From the NCBI GenBank assembly GCA_003281365.1, contig QCCF01000009.1, positions 1 through 64,000 on the forward strand: a stretch of 64,000 nucleotides of DNA, in the 5' to 3' direction. Shown here in pieces: positions 30,749 to 40,335 of the stretch; position 1 is the first letter of the stretch, and each line of letters begins with the position of its first letter. The position numbers and the translations under genes were made by a program. Under the pieces are notes generated by a model. It was given only the letters and a program-made list of their open reading frames with translations. It ran no database searches and was not told the origin of the DNA. This DNA is from Prochlorococcus sp. AG-347-K18 (GTDB lineage Bacteria > Cyanobacteriota > Cyanobacteriia > PCC-6307 > Cyanobiaceae).

Positions 30749-30779
30749 TCTCAGAACGTTTAAGCTAATCATTTCCTAA

Positions 30780-31838
30780 ATGCAAACCTACGGTAATCCA
30801 GATACCACTTACGGGTGGTGGGCTGGAAATTCAGGTGTAGCTAATCGCTCAGGAAAATTTATCGCTGCTCATGTAGCTCATGCAGGATTAATTGTTTTCT
30901 GGGCTGGTGCTTTCACCCTTTTTGAACTTTCACGATTCGATCCTAGTGTCCCTATGGGTCATCAACCTTTAATTGTTCTTCCCCACTTAGCAACTCTTGG
31001 AATAGGGTTTGACGCTAACGGTGTAGCTATGGGAGATACTAAACCTGTTCTTGCGATAGCAATAGTACACTTAGTTTCTTCTATGGTTTTAGCTGCTGGA
31101 GGACTTTTACATTCTTTACTTCTTCCAGGTAATTTAGAAGATTCAGATATTGCTAGAGCAAGAAAATTCAATATTGAATGGGATAATCCTGACAAATTGA
31201 CATTTATTCTCGGACATCATCTCCTTTTCTTAGGATTTGCAGTTATTGCTTTCGTTGAATGGGCTAGAGTCCATGGAATTTATGATCCAGCTATTGGTGC
31301 TGTAAGACAAGTTGAATACGAATTAAACTTAGCAAAAATTTGGAATCACCAAACAGACTTTTTGACTATCGATAGCCTTGAAGAGGTTATGGGTGGTCAT
31401 GCATTCCTAGCTTTCGTTGAGATAACAGGTGGTGCATGGCATATTGCTACAAAGCAAGTTGGAGAATTTACTAAATTCAAAGGTAAAGGTCTTCTATCTG
31501 CCGAAGCTGTTCTCTCTTGGTCATTAGCAGGTATAGGTTGGATGGCTATTATTGCAGCTTTCTGGAGCGCAGCAAATACTACAGTTTATCCTGTTGAGTA
31601 TTTCGGTGAACCATTAGAGTTGAAGTTTAGTATTTCCCCATATTGGGTTGATACTGTTGATCTTCCTGATGGTGAGTTTACCTCAAGGGCTTGGTTAGCA
31701 AATGTTCACTACTACTTTGGTTTCTTCTTTATTCAAGGTCACCTCTGGCATGCTCTAAGAGCATTGGGCTTTGATTTCAAGAGAGTAACTAATGCTATTA
31801 GTAATATTGATAGTGCTACGATTACTCTTAAAGATTAA
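30780..31838 (+). CDS. pcbA: Divinyl chlorophyll a/b-binding light-harvesting protein Pcb
   Basis: A 352-residue six-helix membrane antenna protein of the CP43/IsiA family, the main light-harvesting protein of Prochlorococcus thylakoids. The start [19 protein letters not shown] and chlorophyll-ligand His residues in paired helices ([50 protein letters not shown]) are typical. It lacks the long lumenal loop E of CP43, as Pcb proteins do. A strong terminator follows. Some high-light strains carry a single pcb copy; I see only this one here. Confidence 0.96.
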   Translation: MQTYGNPDTTYGWWAGNSGVANRSGKFIAAHVAHAGLIVFWAGAFTLFELSRFDPSVPMGHQPLIVLPHLATLGIGFDANGVAMGDTKPVLAIAIVHLVSSMVLAAGGLLHSLLLPGNLEDSDIARARKFNIEWDNPDKLTFILGHHLLFLGFAVIAFVEWARVHGIYDPAIGAVRQVEYELNLAKIWNHQTDFLTIDSLEEVMGGHAFLAFVEITGGAWHIATKQVGEFTKFKGKGLLSAEAVLSWSLAGIGWMAIIAAFWSAANTTVYPVEYFGEPLELKFSISPYWVDTVDLPDGEFTSRAWLANVHYYFGFFFIQGHLWHALRALGFDFKRVTNAISNIDSATITLKD

Positions 31839-31865
31839 ATTCTTTAATAAATCAACAATATTGAA

Positions 31866-31890
31866 GGCTCTCTAGAGAGCCTTTTTTATT
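31866..31890 (+). terminator. Rho-independent terminator after pcb
   Basis: The perfect 16-base palindrome GGCTCTCTAGAGAGCC at 31866-31881 is followed directly by TTTTTTATT. It lies 28 bases after the pcb stop and stands out as GC-rich in this region. Confidence 0.9.
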
Positions 31891-31927
31891 TGAAAAATTT
31901 TGTTTATTAATTTAAATTTATAATTAT

Positions 31928-33316
31928 ATGTTTTTGAAATCATTGAATATTTTTTCTCTAAATAATAAGGATATTTTTTCAAATTCTCTACTTATAAGTT
32001 TTTTAGGGTTATTAATTATATTTTTCTTATTGATTTTTGGGAGGAAATTTAAACTGGCTGTTCAACTTGAGAGATTTGGATTGCCAATAGCAGTTATATC
32101 AGGAATTTTAGGTATATCTATGGGTCCATTTGGGGCAATACACTTTTTACCAAAAGAAACAATCAATGTTTGGAGTAATTTTCCTACTCCTCTTTTATCA
32201 TTAGTCTTCGCAACTTTAATGATGGGAAGACCTATCCCAAATATAAATGGTTTAGTTAAACCAATTTTTAATCAATTTCTACTAGCTCTTTCTCTAGGTT
32301 TCGGACAATTTTTCGTTGGCGGTATAGTAGTTAAATATTTTTTGCCTTCATCAATTGATGCAAATCCTCTTATGGGATGTTTAATAGAGGTCGGCTTTGA
32401 AGGTGGTCATGGAGCTGCATCAATAATCGGCGAAAGTTTTAGTAAACTAGGTTTCTCAAATGGATTAGATCTTGGTTTGGCTATGGCAACAACGGGTCTT
32501 TTATCATCTTCAATATTAGGTAGCATTTTTATTTTTCTTGGGAGAACTTTAGGTCTTTCAGATACTGAGGAAATTCTTGAAAAAAAAGAAAACCTAAATG
32601 AAAAAAATAAGATTGGAATTTTTGCTGATTTAAAAATTTTTATAATAAATCTTGGATTCGCGGGTTTGGCAATTTCTTTTGGTGTTCTGCTTCTAAAATT
32701 TTTAAGGTATATTTCAAGTTCTTTTGGTGATTTTTCGAAGGAAATTATTTTTTCACTACCAGTATTTCCTTTTATCCTTATAGGTTCGCTCCTTATTAGG
32801 TATATTTTAGAGAAAACTAAAAATACAGAATTCATTTCAACTATTCTGCAAAGAGAGATTGGTATTTTATCTACTGACTTATTGATTTTTACAGCTATGG
32901 CAAGTTTAGATATTGCTGTTGTTTTTGATAATTGGATACTAATTTTAATGTTTACTATTTTTGGGTTATTTTGGAATTTAATATGTATTGCTTATTTTGC
33001 ATACTTTATTTTTGATGATTACTGGTTTGAAAAGAGTTTGATAGAGTTTGGAAATTCTACAGGTGTAGTAGCTTCTGGATTACTTCTTTTAAGGCTCGCA
33101 GATCCTAAAAATATTTCTAAAACTTTACCAATTTTTACATCAAAACAGTTATTTGCTCAGTTAATTCTTTCAGGGGGACTATTCACTGTTTTGGCACCAT
33201 TAATGATTTCTAAAATTGGACTAGATTATTGGACAGAAATTTGTGCATTAATTACTTTCGCAATTTTTTTTATTGCATTGATTTTTAATAAAGTAGATAT
33301 GAAACAGTTGCAATAA
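31928..33316 (+). CDS. GltS-family sodium/solute symporter
   Basis: A 462-residue membrane protein with about ten to twelve hydrophobic segments. EVGFEGGHGAASIIGESF near residue 155 matches the GltS signature, in which a GGHGT/A loop serves substrate binding, and GNSTGVVASGLLLLRLADP near 375 fits the second repeat. GltS proteins take up glutamate with sodium; the substrate here is inferred from family only. It follows the pcb terminator and lies 43 bases before the next small gene. Confidence 0.85.
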   Translation: MFLKSLNIFSLNNKDIFSNSLLISFLGLLIIFFLLIFGRKFKLAVQLERFGLPIAVISGILGISMGPFGAIHFLPKETINVWSNFPTPLLSLVFATLMMGRPIPNINGLVKPIFNQFLLALSLGFGQFFVGGIVVKYFLPSSIDANPLMGCLIEVGFEGGHGAASIIGESFSKLGFSNGLDLGLAMATTGLLSSSILGSIFIFLGRTLGLSDTEEILEKKENLNEKNKIGIFADLKIFIINLGFAGLAISFGVLLLKFLRYISSSFGDFSKEIIFSLPVFPFILIGSLLIRYILEKTKNTEFISTILQREIGILSTDLLIFTAMASLDIAVVFDNWILILMFTIFGLFWNLICIAYFAYFIFDDYWFEKSLIEFGNSTGVVASGLLLLRLADPKNISKTLPIFTSKQLFAQLILSGGLFTVLAPLMISKIGLDYWTEICALITFAIFFIALIFNKVDMKQLQ

Positions 33317-33359
33317 TAAAATAAACTTAGAATGGTTTTTAAGTTTAAAATTTATTTTA

Positions 33360-33617
33360 ATGTCATTTACCCCCTACGATATTCCACCTCAAGAGAATAA
33401 AGGAAAGTGGTTTAGGAGTCATTTACTCGGCAGGGAAATCGAACTTGGTGAATTATATAGTCTTGGATCAAATGATTTAGATTTGCTTATGGCGGAAACT
33501 GCAGAAATCAGAAGCGATCTTGATTTTAAGGAAAAAAATATAGGAAAATTTAGGACAGCAGGATATTTTTTAGAGTTAGCAAGAATTATTGAGAAAAGGA
33601 AGTTGTTAGAAAGTTAA
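33360..33617 (+). CDS. Small conserved-looking hypothetical protein
   Basis: An 85-residue soluble protein not recognised. It begins with FTPYDIPPQENKGKWFRSHLLGREIELGELYSL, has an acidic middle and ends in a helix (FLELARIIEKRK). Its stop overlaps the GST gene on the other strand by 4 bases. Codon use resembles the neighbours. Function unknown. Confidence 0.7.
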   Translation: MSFTPYDIPPQENKGKWFRSHLLGREIELGELYSLGSNDLDLLMAETAEIRSDLDFKEKNIGKFRTAGYFLELARIIEKRKLLES

Positions 33618-34273
33618 TTAGAGGGGAAATAATTCTTTCTAGAATATGACTCCCATAATTCGTACTTATACATTAAGGGTTTAAAGTTTCTATTATTTTC
33701 AAACTTTTCTAACCAGATTTTTATTGAGGGCTCCAAATAATTTTTTCTTTTTTGACTTTCACAAGCTATTTTAAATTGTCTTACAAAAGGCCAAATAGAC
33801 CAATCAGCGATTGTTGGGTTATCTCCAAAAAAATATTTGTTTTCTTTTAGAAGTTCGTTCCATCTCTTGATAAATTTAATCGCATTTGTGAAATGAAATT
33901 CTTGATTATTATTTTGATATCTTGTGGAATATTTAAATCGATCTAAATGATATTTGAATTCGTTATCATTCTCGTAAATTATTTCAAAAATATCTTTCTT
34001 TTTATTATCAGGAAAATAAATTAATTTAATGTTTTCCTTTTTTGACTCTGAGAGCGCCCAGAGGATAATTTCAAGACTTTCTTCAATTACTTCACTATTC
34101 TTCTTTATAAGTATTGGAACTGTTTTTGTCTTTGATTTATTTAAAAAATCTTGAGGTTTATTTTTTAAATCAATTTCCCTAATCTCTACTTTTATTTCAC
34201 AAATTAATAAGGCCCATCTAACCCGAATTGCATATGGGCATCTTCGAAATGAATATAAAATATCGTTTGTCAT
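33614..34273 (-). CDS. Glutathione S-transferase-like protein
   Basis: A 219-residue GST-fold protein. The N-terminal thioredoxin-like domain starts with LYSFRRCPYAIRVRWALL, where the CPYA motif occupies residues 12-15, and contains the cis-Pro segment TKTVPILI. The helical C-terminal domain has NPTIADWSIWPFVRQFK, a typical N-capping box. The Cys suggests an omega/beta-type or thiol-transfer activity; substrate unknown. It is divergent from the GIY-YIG-like gene. Confidence 0.85.
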   Translation of the reverse strand: MTNDILYSFRRCPYAIRVRWALLICEIKVEIREIDLKNKPQDFLNKSKTKTVPILIKKNSEVIEESLEIILWALSESKKENIKLIYFPDNKKKDIFEIIYENDNEFKYHLDRFKYSTRYQNNNQEFHFTNAIKFIKRWNELLKENKYFFGDNPTIADWSIWPFVRQFKIACESQKRKNYLEPSIKIWLEKFENNRNFKPLMYKYELWESYSRKNYFPSN

Positions 34274-34347
34274 TTTGTAAAAACTTTTAATTTCTTTGAT
34301 TCTTTTAGTATTATTTAGATAGGAACAGTATTAATTTTACAACGCAA

Positions 34348-34890
34348 ATGTCAGGATATGTTTACCTTATTAGAGTAGGAGACCTTTATAGAATTGGGAA
34401 AACAGATAATCTTGAAAAAAAAATTAAGAAATTAAAACCAGATGAATTATTAACATCAATTATGACAAAGGAGCCAGAAACTCTTGAAGCAAGATTACTA
34501 AGAAAATATAAGTCCCAAAGGATTCCTGAAACGGGTTATTTAAAGCTTTCTCAAAGACAAATTATAGAATGCAAAAAGCATTTCGAATTAAAGGGAAACT
34601 TACCTCACACTTTAGATGCTGAGGTTTCTATTACTCTATTCGCCTCTTTTTTATTGTTTTCATTAAGTTCCTTGATTTTTAATTATTTAAATTTTGGCTT
34701 TTTAAAAGCTTTATCTTATTCTTTTGGAATGGCATCTCTACCAATGGTGGTTTTATTTATAACAGGTAGTTTTGGTGGATACTTCTCAGAAGATTTATCT
34801 CTTTTTTCATTATTAACTAATCGAATAAAAGGTCTATTTATAGCAATTGCAATGCTCTCAATGGCCTTCTTGATTTTCAATTTAGTTTAA
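34348..34890 (+). CDS. GIY-YIG-like domain fused to membrane segments
   Basis: A 180-residue protein in two parts. Residues 3-75 follow the T5orf172/MUG113 branch of the GIY-YIG nuclease fold: GYVYLIRV at the start, YRIGKT at 14-19, and a Glu (E48 in ETLEARLLRKY) at the expected catalytic place, with GYLKLS after it. Residues about 93-178 hold three or four hydrophobic segments. A membrane-anchored nuclease-like domain is unusual. It overlaps the convergent SDR gene by 4 bases. Activity is not shown by sequence. Confidence 0.7.
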   Translation: MSGYVYLIRVGDLYRIGKTDNLEKKIKKLKPDELLTSIMTKEPETLEARLLRKYKSQRIPETGYLKLSQRQIIECKKHFELKGNLPHTLDAEVSITLFASFLLFSLSSLIFNYLNFGFLKALSYSFGMASLPMVVLFITGSFGGYFSEDLSLFSLLTNRIKGLFIAIAMLSMAFLIFNLV

Positions 34891-35594
34891 ATTTCGTAAT
34901 TACAATTTAAGGCAATTTCAAATGGAACTGATTGGGTAGGTAACTTCAGAATAGTTGAGCATATTTCAGCAATATCTTCAGGTTGTGTCATGCTTGCTTT
35001 GTCTAGGGAAGAAATTCTTTTGGCCATTTCTGTATTAACCCAACTTGGGCAAATTGCTGAAACCCTTATATTTTTATCCCAACCTTTATTTTTCATTGTT
35101 TGGCATAATCCCATCAAAGCAAACTTCGAAGAAGAATAGGCGGCTAGATCTCCTTTAGATCTTTTACCACTCATTGAAACTAAAACTATTATTCTTCCTC
35201 TACCTGAGGCACATAAATGATCCCAAGAAAGCCTACATAAATTCCAAATGGCCAAAAAGTTGATATTTAGTGTATTTAAAATATCTTTTTCATCACCATC
35301 TTTGAATAAGAAAGGAACTTTCGATAATACTCCAGAACAATTTATTACTGAATCAAATTCTCCAAATTCATCTATGGTTTTTTTTATCCAATTTTCGGCT
35401 GTTATTTTTTTTAATGCATCATAATGGTTGACTATGATTCTCCCTTCTGGCCATTTTTTTGGATCAATAGTGCTTCCTTTTAATGACTCTAAATCTCTTA
35501 TACCAACACTAATTCTATTTCCTTCTTTTAATTCTTTATGTGCAATGCTTAGTCCAATGCCTCTATTTGCGCCACTTATTAGTATGGTTCTCAT
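34887..35594 (-). CDS. Short-chain dehydrogenase/reductase
   Basis: A 235-residue SDR. The NAD(P)-binding motif GANRGIG is at residues 7-13, the NCSGVL segment replaces the usual NNAG, and the active-site tetrad is seen as Ser (LVSMSGKRS) with Tyr and Lys in YSSSKFALMG. Substrate unknown. It lies 6 bases downstream of the lycopene cyclase gene on the same strand and could be co-transcribed with it. Confidence 0.88.
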   Translation of the reverse strand: MRTILISGANRGIGLSIAHKELKEGNRISVGIRDLESLKGSTIDPKKWPEGRIIVNHYDALKKITAENWIKKTIDEFGEFDSVINCSGVLSKVPFLFKDGDEKDILNTLNINFLAIWNLCRLSWDHLCASGRGRIIVLVSMSGKRSKGDLAAYSSSKFALMGLCQTMKNKGWDKNIRVSAICPSWVNTEMAKRISSLDKASMTQPEDIAEICSTILKLPTQSVPFEIALNCNYEI

Positions 35595-35600
35595 TTTAAA

Positions 35601-36884
35601 CTATATATTTGGAAATATTATCCTAAGTAACATTTTAAATTCTCTACCATGCATTATCATCAGACCTTTCTTTACACTCCATGGAGCTTTGATAAACATT
35701 ATGCACATTGCATATACAATCTCTTTTAAGGAAAGAGTATCTGTAAGAAAACCATACCATTGATTTTTAGGTAGTTGAAAAAAACTGCCAAAAAATTCTC
35801 TCAATAGTTTTTCGTCAAACCTCATTAGTTTTTCTAATCCAAATTGATAAAGTGATTTCTTTCTAATTAACTCTTTTGACCATAAAGTTTCCCAACCTTT
35901 TCTAGCAATATGGTATGTACTAAGATTTTTGTTTTTAATTGCTTCTGAAACTGCCTTTGCAACAAGTGGAGCTCTTCTTAAAACATTACCAATTAAATAT
36001 CCAGATGCAGGATGTACCATTGAAGCAGCACCACCATATCCAAGTATTTGTTGCTTGAAATCTGGTATTGGCATATTCATAGGGAGAAACAAACCAAGCT
36101 CTTCGTGTTGCATGCTTGTGATAGATATATTTCGATAAGACAGCCTTTTCTCCAATCTCTCTTTTAAATTTTCCATTGTTAGAGGATTTACTAAACCAAG
36201 AGATGTCTCTTCAAGAAAATATTTCCCATTTCCCATATCCATAGCATAAAGAAAAGTGGGCGGCTCTTTTTTTTGCTCATCATTAAGATGGTCATTTCTA
36301 TAGTCCATTAATACAAACTGTCCTTTTTTAAGCGGAGGCTTACTAAAATTACCCACTATCCCATAACAAGTTTGGACTGCTAAAGGACCACATGATTTTA
36401 ATTTAAGAAAAACAGGATCATATCCTGTGGCATCAACTACTAATCTTGCCGAGTAAGTCTTGCCATCTTTTGTAGTTACTGTACTTTTGTACTTTTCAAA
36501 ATGTATTTTGTTTGCAAAGCCTTGATGCCATTTAATAAAAGACTTATTGCATTCATTAAACCAAAAATTGTGGAGTTTCTTCTTATCAAACAGTCCATAA
36601 TCTAGAGAATGTTCTGTGGCTTTATTCTCGTCGTCCAGCTCCTCTAAAGCGCCATGTCCAAAAAAACTTACAGTATTTTTCCATCGATACTCTAATAAAT
36701 CCTCTAGCCCAAGTTGATCAACTTCTTCTCCCCAAATACCATAAGTATTAGGCCAAGGTTCATCTGGACCATTTGGCGAAAGAACCTCAACATCTAATTT
36801 TTCCTTTCCTAAAGCTGATGCAATTGCCATGCCTGCTGGCCCTGCGCCCAAAACAAGAACATCTGGCATGCTTTCTTTTGACAT
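35601..36884 (-). CDS. crtL: Lycopene cyclase, probably the epsilon-type of Prochlorococcus
   Basis: A 427-residue FAD-dependent cyclase that closes ionone rings on lycopene. The dinucleotide motif LVLGAGPAGMAIASALG is at residues 10-26, TYGIWGEEVDQLGL near 47 is the plant-type cyclase signature, and PASGYLIGNVLRRAP near 300 is the charged-region motif. Prochlorococcus carries two such cyclases, a beta-type and an epsilon-type that makes alpha-carotene. Neighbour order next to pcb matches the epsilon-type gene as I remember it, but sequence alone did not let me separate the two. Confidence 0.85.
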   Translation of the reverse strand: MSKESMPDVLVLGAGPAGMAIASALGKEKLDVEVLSPNGPDEPWPNTYGIWGEEVDQLGLEDLLEYRWKNTVSFFGHGALEELDDENKATEHSLDYGLFDKKKLHNFWFNECNKSFIKWHQGFANKIHFEKYKSTVTTKDGKTYSARLVVDATGYDPVFLKLKSCGPLAVQTCYGIVGNFSKPPLKKGQFVLMDYRNDHLNDEQKKEPPTFLYAMDMGNGKYFLEETSLGLVNPLTMENLKERLEKRLSYRNISITSMQHEELGLFLPMNMPIPDFKQQILGYGGAASMVHPASGYLIGNVLRRAPLVAKAVSEAIKNKNLSTYHIARKGWETLWSKELIRKKSLYQFGLEKLMRFDEKLLREFFGSFFQLPKNQWYGFLTDTLSLKEIVYAMCIMFIKAPWSVKKGLMIMHGREFKMLLRIIFPNI

Positions 36885-37108
36885 TAAATATAAATCTTAT
36901 TCTTAGTGGAATTTATGGAACAAAGTATTATTTCTAATATTGAGTTTTTATATTTCATCCAATACTTATAATGAGAGTAGATTAATAATAATCAAATTAC
37001 TCAATTACTAGTGACTAAATTTTCAGTGTTTTAACAATAATTTATAAGATTACAAAATAAAAAATACTTAAAAATTTTCTTATTATTAAAAAATATATAG
37101 CAAGTTAA

Positions 37109-38110
37109 ATGATTAAAAATAAAAATATTTTAATTACTGGAGGTAATTCAGGAATAGGGCTTTTTGCAATCGTTAATTTACTAAAGACGAGAAATAATTT
37201 ATACATTGTAATAAAATCTGAATTAAGAAAGAATGAATTTCTCAAAATAATTGAAAAATATTTTGAGAAAAATTACCATAATAAATATTTAAATATTATT
37301 GAAAATTGTGATCTTTCAAATCTAGAGAATATTAAAAAAATTAAGGATTACTTTATTATTAAAGAGATTTTCTTAGATGTCGTTATTTTAAATGCAGGAT
37401 TGCAATATACGGGTTCTTTTTACCCTAAAGTATCAAAACAAGGCATAGAGCTAACTTTTGCAGTTAATCATCTTGCACATTTTTACTTAGTGAACATCTT
37501 AAAAGATTTAGTTATAGACAAAGAAGAATCTAGAATAATTATTACATCATCAGATGTACACGATCCCAATAGCTCAGGTGGAAATATAGGAAAGAAAGCA
37601 GGGCTTAATAATTTAGTTGATTTTAGAAAAAAAGTTACGGGTCAATTTTTAAATTTTAATGCTGATGAATCTTATAAAAATAGTAAGTTATGTAATATTT
37701 TGTTTGGAAAAGAACTTGCAAAAAAATTTAAAATATCCTCTAGTAAAATTTCAGTAATCACTTGGGCTCCTGGTCTCGTAATACCAAATGATGAATCAGG
37801 TTTTTTTAGATATAGTAAACGTTTTAATCTCTTTGGATATTTGATTTTTTCTAAAGTTGCAAAAAATATTTTAGGAATTTCTGAAAGTATAGAAAATGCT
37901 GGAAAGATTCTCTCTCAGATTGCCCTTGATTCAAATTTAAATAATGTTGGTTACATATATTTAAGTAATAAACTTATAGCTAGAAAAAAACATAAATTAG
38001 TTGAAAGTAATGTTAGTGATGAAGCAAATAGTGATGAGTTGGCTTCAAAACTTTGGATTTTAAGTGAAGAAATTTGCGAATCATTTGGCTTTATTTCTCT
38101 CAATATTTAA
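37109..38110 (+). CDS. SDR of the protochlorophyllide-oxidoreductase-like group
   Basis: A 333-residue SDR. The cofactor motif GGNSGIG is near residue 11, NAGLQ near 95, VNHLAHFYLVNIL near 117, and YKNSKLCNILFGKEL near 183 places Tyr and Lys of the active site in the form seen in light-dependent protochlorophyllide reductase (YKDSKVCN in true POR). The insert region GGNIGKKAGLNNL also mimics POR. It is divergent enough that I call it POR-like, not POR. It overlaps the convergent MscS gene by 30 bases. Confidence 0.8.
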   Translation: MIKNKNILITGGNSGIGLFAIVNLLKTRNNLYIVIKSELRKNEFLKIIEKYFEKNYHNKYLNIIENCDLSNLENIKKIKDYFIIKEIFLDVVILNAGLQYTGSFYPKVSKQGIELTFAVNHLAHFYLVNILKDLVIDKEESRIIITSSDVHDPNSSGGNIGKKAGLNNLVDFRKKVTGQFLNFNADESYKNSKLCNILFGKELAKKFKISSSKISVITWAPGLVIPNDESGFFRYSKRFNLFGYLIFSKVAKNILGISESIENAGKILSQIALDSNLNNVGYIYLSNKLIARKKHKLVESNVSDEANSDELASKLWILSEEICESFGFISLNI

Positions 38111-39118
38111 GGTTTGTGTTGGGAATGCAAATTCTATATTATTGACTGCAAACTCCTCAATAATTTTTAAATTAATAGATTGTTGAGCTTCCATTGCGGC
38201 AAGATAATTATTAGTTGGTATGTAATAAACAAGTTCGAAATTAAGACTGAAATCACCAAAATCTGTGAAATGACACCTATCAAAAGAAGCATCTTTTGTC
38301 TCTTCAACTATTTTCTTAATTATTGTTGGGATCAATTTCATAAGCTTTGGAGAGGTTTCATAAACAACTCCCAATTTATGCACTAACCTTCTTTTTTCCA
38401 TTTGCGCATAATTTGAAATTATTCCATTTGTTAGGGCACTGTTGCTCATTACTATTACTTCTCCATTAATACTTCTTATCCTTGAGGATCTTACTCCAAC
38501 TCTCTCAACCATTCCTAGAACCCCATCAGATTTAATAAACTCACCTTTTTGAAAAGGCTTATCAAGCAAAATTGTTATGTATTCAAAAAACTCTTGAACT
38601 GGATCTTTCAAAGCTAATCCTGCACCTATTCCACCTGCACTCAGTAAAGCCCAAATAGCAGTCATTTGAACACCTATATTTTGCAAGAAAAATATTGAAC
38701 CAATAGTCCATGTTAATGCTTTTATTAAAGGAGTAAGTGAAGATATCATTGAACTGATTGAGGTATCATTAATTTTCGATGTCGATTCTGTTAATAATCT
38801 GATTAAAACTTTGTTGAGAGCTTTTATAATGATTATCAATATAAATAATTTTAGAATATTCAATAAGACAGAGATAAAAGTTATTTCATCAGCAAAAAAA
38901 TAGTCAATTGAAAAATAAAATGAGAGTAGTAAACCTATAGGTTTAATAATTCCAGAGATGACATCAAAAATAAAATCATCAAAATTTGTTTTTGTACGTT
39001 TGGAGATCTTTTTGAAGAATATTTTTGAAAGTTTAGAAATTAATATCGATAATAAAATTCCAATAAAAAAAATAGATATCGCCAGAAGTAAGTTTTCAGT
39101 AACTAATTTCATATTCAA
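38081..39118 (-). CDS. MscS-family mechanosensitive channel
   Basis: A 345-residue small-conductance channel protein that would release solutes on osmotic downshock. Three or four N-terminal membrane segments are followed by the pore helix with the Gly/Ala-rich SAGGIGAGLALKDPVQEFFEY, then the soluble domain beginning at the GEFIKSDGVLGMVERVGVRSSRIR beta-barrel. Order and length fit the MscS family. The 3' ends of this gene and the POR-like gene overlap. Confidence 0.9.
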   Translation of the reverse strand: MNMKLVTENLLLAISIFFIGILLSILISKLSKIFFKKISKRTKTNFDDFIFDVISGIIKPIGLLLSFYFSIDYFFADEITFISVLLNILKLFILIIIIKALNKVLIRLLTESTSKINDTSISSMISSLTPLIKALTWTIGSIFFLQNIGVQMTAIWALLSAGGIGAGLALKDPVQEFFEYITILLDKPFQKGEFIKSDGVLGMVERVGVRSSRIRSINGEVIVMSNSALTNGIISNYAQMEKRRLVHKLGVVYETSPKLMKLIPTIIKKIVEETKDASFDRCHFTDFGDFSLNFELVYYIPTNNYLAAMEAQQSINLKIIEEFAVNNIEFAFPTQTLNIERNKAK

Positions 39119-39189
39119 ATAAGCCTTAAAATTTTTTCTTTAATAAAATTTTAAATTATCTCAAGATAACAAACCAGTCTTGATGTTCC

Positions 39190-39759
39190 TTAACTAATTA
39201 TTATATTTCTTATTTCTTTAAATTCTTTTCTATCAGCAGTTTTGCATAATTCAAAAATTATTGATTCAGTAGTAGTTAATATTGCGCCCATTTGAATCAT
39301 TCTCTGTAAGGCAATTTCATGATCTAGCTTATTTCGACTGCTCATAGCATCTGTCACGAGAATAACTTCAAATCCTTTTTGTAAACAATCTAAGACTGTT
39401 TGTTGAATACAAATATGCGTTTCAATACCACAAATTATCAAATTTGTAATTTTCTTATTTTTAAGTTCTTTTAAAAATTCTTGAATTTCAGCTAAGCTAA
39501 ATTCCATTTTATTAATTTTTTTAAATCCCTTTTTGGGCAATAATTCAGGGATAGTTGCACCCAATTTGAGTGGGTTCTGTTCAGATACAAAAATGTTTTC
39601 TTCTAAAATTTGGTAGGCATCTATTAGCTTTTTGATGTTTTTGGTTATTAAATCCTTATTAAATATTGCTCTTATAATTTTTTCTTGAACATCTATGATT
39701 AGTAAAGCATTCACTTTTGGTGATATCTTGCCAGAATATTTTTCATGCCCCTTCATCAT
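39190..39759 (-). CDS. Isochorismatase-fold cysteine hydrolase
   Basis: A 189-residue hydrolase of the isochorismatase/nicotinamidase superfamily. The three catalytic positions are visible as the Asp in LLIIDVQEKI (residue about 23), a Lys in the middle, and the Cys of GIETHICIQQT. The ISOC1/ISOC2 subgroup shares the GIETHVC form. The substrate is unknown for this subgroup. Divergent from fur, with 117 bases between. Confidence 0.85.
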   Translation of the reverse strand: MMKGHEKYSGKISPKVNALLIIDVQEKIIRAIFNKDLITKNIKKLIDAYQILEENIFVSEQNPLKLGATIPELLPKKGFKKINKMEFSLAEIQEFLKELKNKKITNLIICGIETHICIQQTVLDCLQKGFEVILVTDAMSSRNKLDHEIALQRMIQMGAILTTTESIIFELCKTADRKEFKEIRNIIIS

Positions 39760-39876
39760 TTGTATTTAGAGATATATTAAACATAGTATTTTGAAGAACT
39801 TTAGTAAACTTTTAAACCAAAAAAGTTGTTTTACTCTCATCAAGAGTTATTATTGAGAATAGACGTGGCTTAATTA

Positions 39877-40329
39877 TTGTCATTATCCTCTCAATACAAT
39901 GTCATCACATCTCCTCTTGGCGATGGTTTACATAAAGATGGAAAGAGGTTAACTCCTCAAAGGCTTAAGGTTCTTAATTTATTTGAAAATATTGGTTCTG
40001 GGAATCACCTTAGTGCTGAAGAGGTACATGAAAAGTTAGTTAAATCAAGTTCCAAAGTTTCACTTGCAACAATTTATAGAACTTTAAGACTCTTAGTACA
40101 AATGGGTTTGCTTCATGAATTAGAACTAAGTGAGGGCGGACACAGATATGAGTTGCTTAGTAATGACACTCCTGATCATCATCATTTAATTTGTATTAGG
40201 TGTGGGAGAACAGAAGAATTCGAAAATGACGAAGTTTTAGAAGCAGGCAAAGTTGCAGCAAAAATTAATGGGTTTAAGCTGATTGAATCCTCTTTAAACG
40301 TAAGAGCTATATGTCCTAATTGCATTTAG
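39877..40329 (+). CDS. fur: Ferric uptake regulator Fur
   Basis: A 150-residue metal-responsive repressor. The winged-helix part has LTPQRLKVLNLFE and the recognition helix VSLATIYRTLRLL; NHLSAEEVH resembles cyanobacterial FurA closely. The dimer domain holds the HHHLICIRC metal site, and two CxxC pairs (C106/C109 and C146/C149) can bind structural zinc. The start is a TTG; no in-frame ATG is near. It probably controls iron-responsive genes elsewhere in the genome. The arsS gene is convergent after 6 bases. Confidence 0.9.
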   Translation: MSLSSQYNVITSPLGDGLHKDGKRLTPQRLKVLNLFENIGSGNHLSAEEVHEKLVKSSSKVSLATIYRTLRLLVQMGLLHELELSEGGHRYELLSNDTPDHHHLICIRCGRTEEFENDEVLEAGKVAAKINGFKLIESSLNVRAICPNCI

Positions 40330-40335
40330 CAGATT

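Larger units (their letters stand above)
30237..30779. other. 543-base gap upstream of pcb
   Basis: No long open frame is present. It holds a possible 58-residue minus-strand gene (30275-30451), a 14-base dyad ATTTCATGTGAAAT at 30590-30603 next to the palindrome AATCGATT, and a weak promoter-like pair in front of pcb. The rest is AT-rich with no structure I can defend. Confidence 0.6.
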
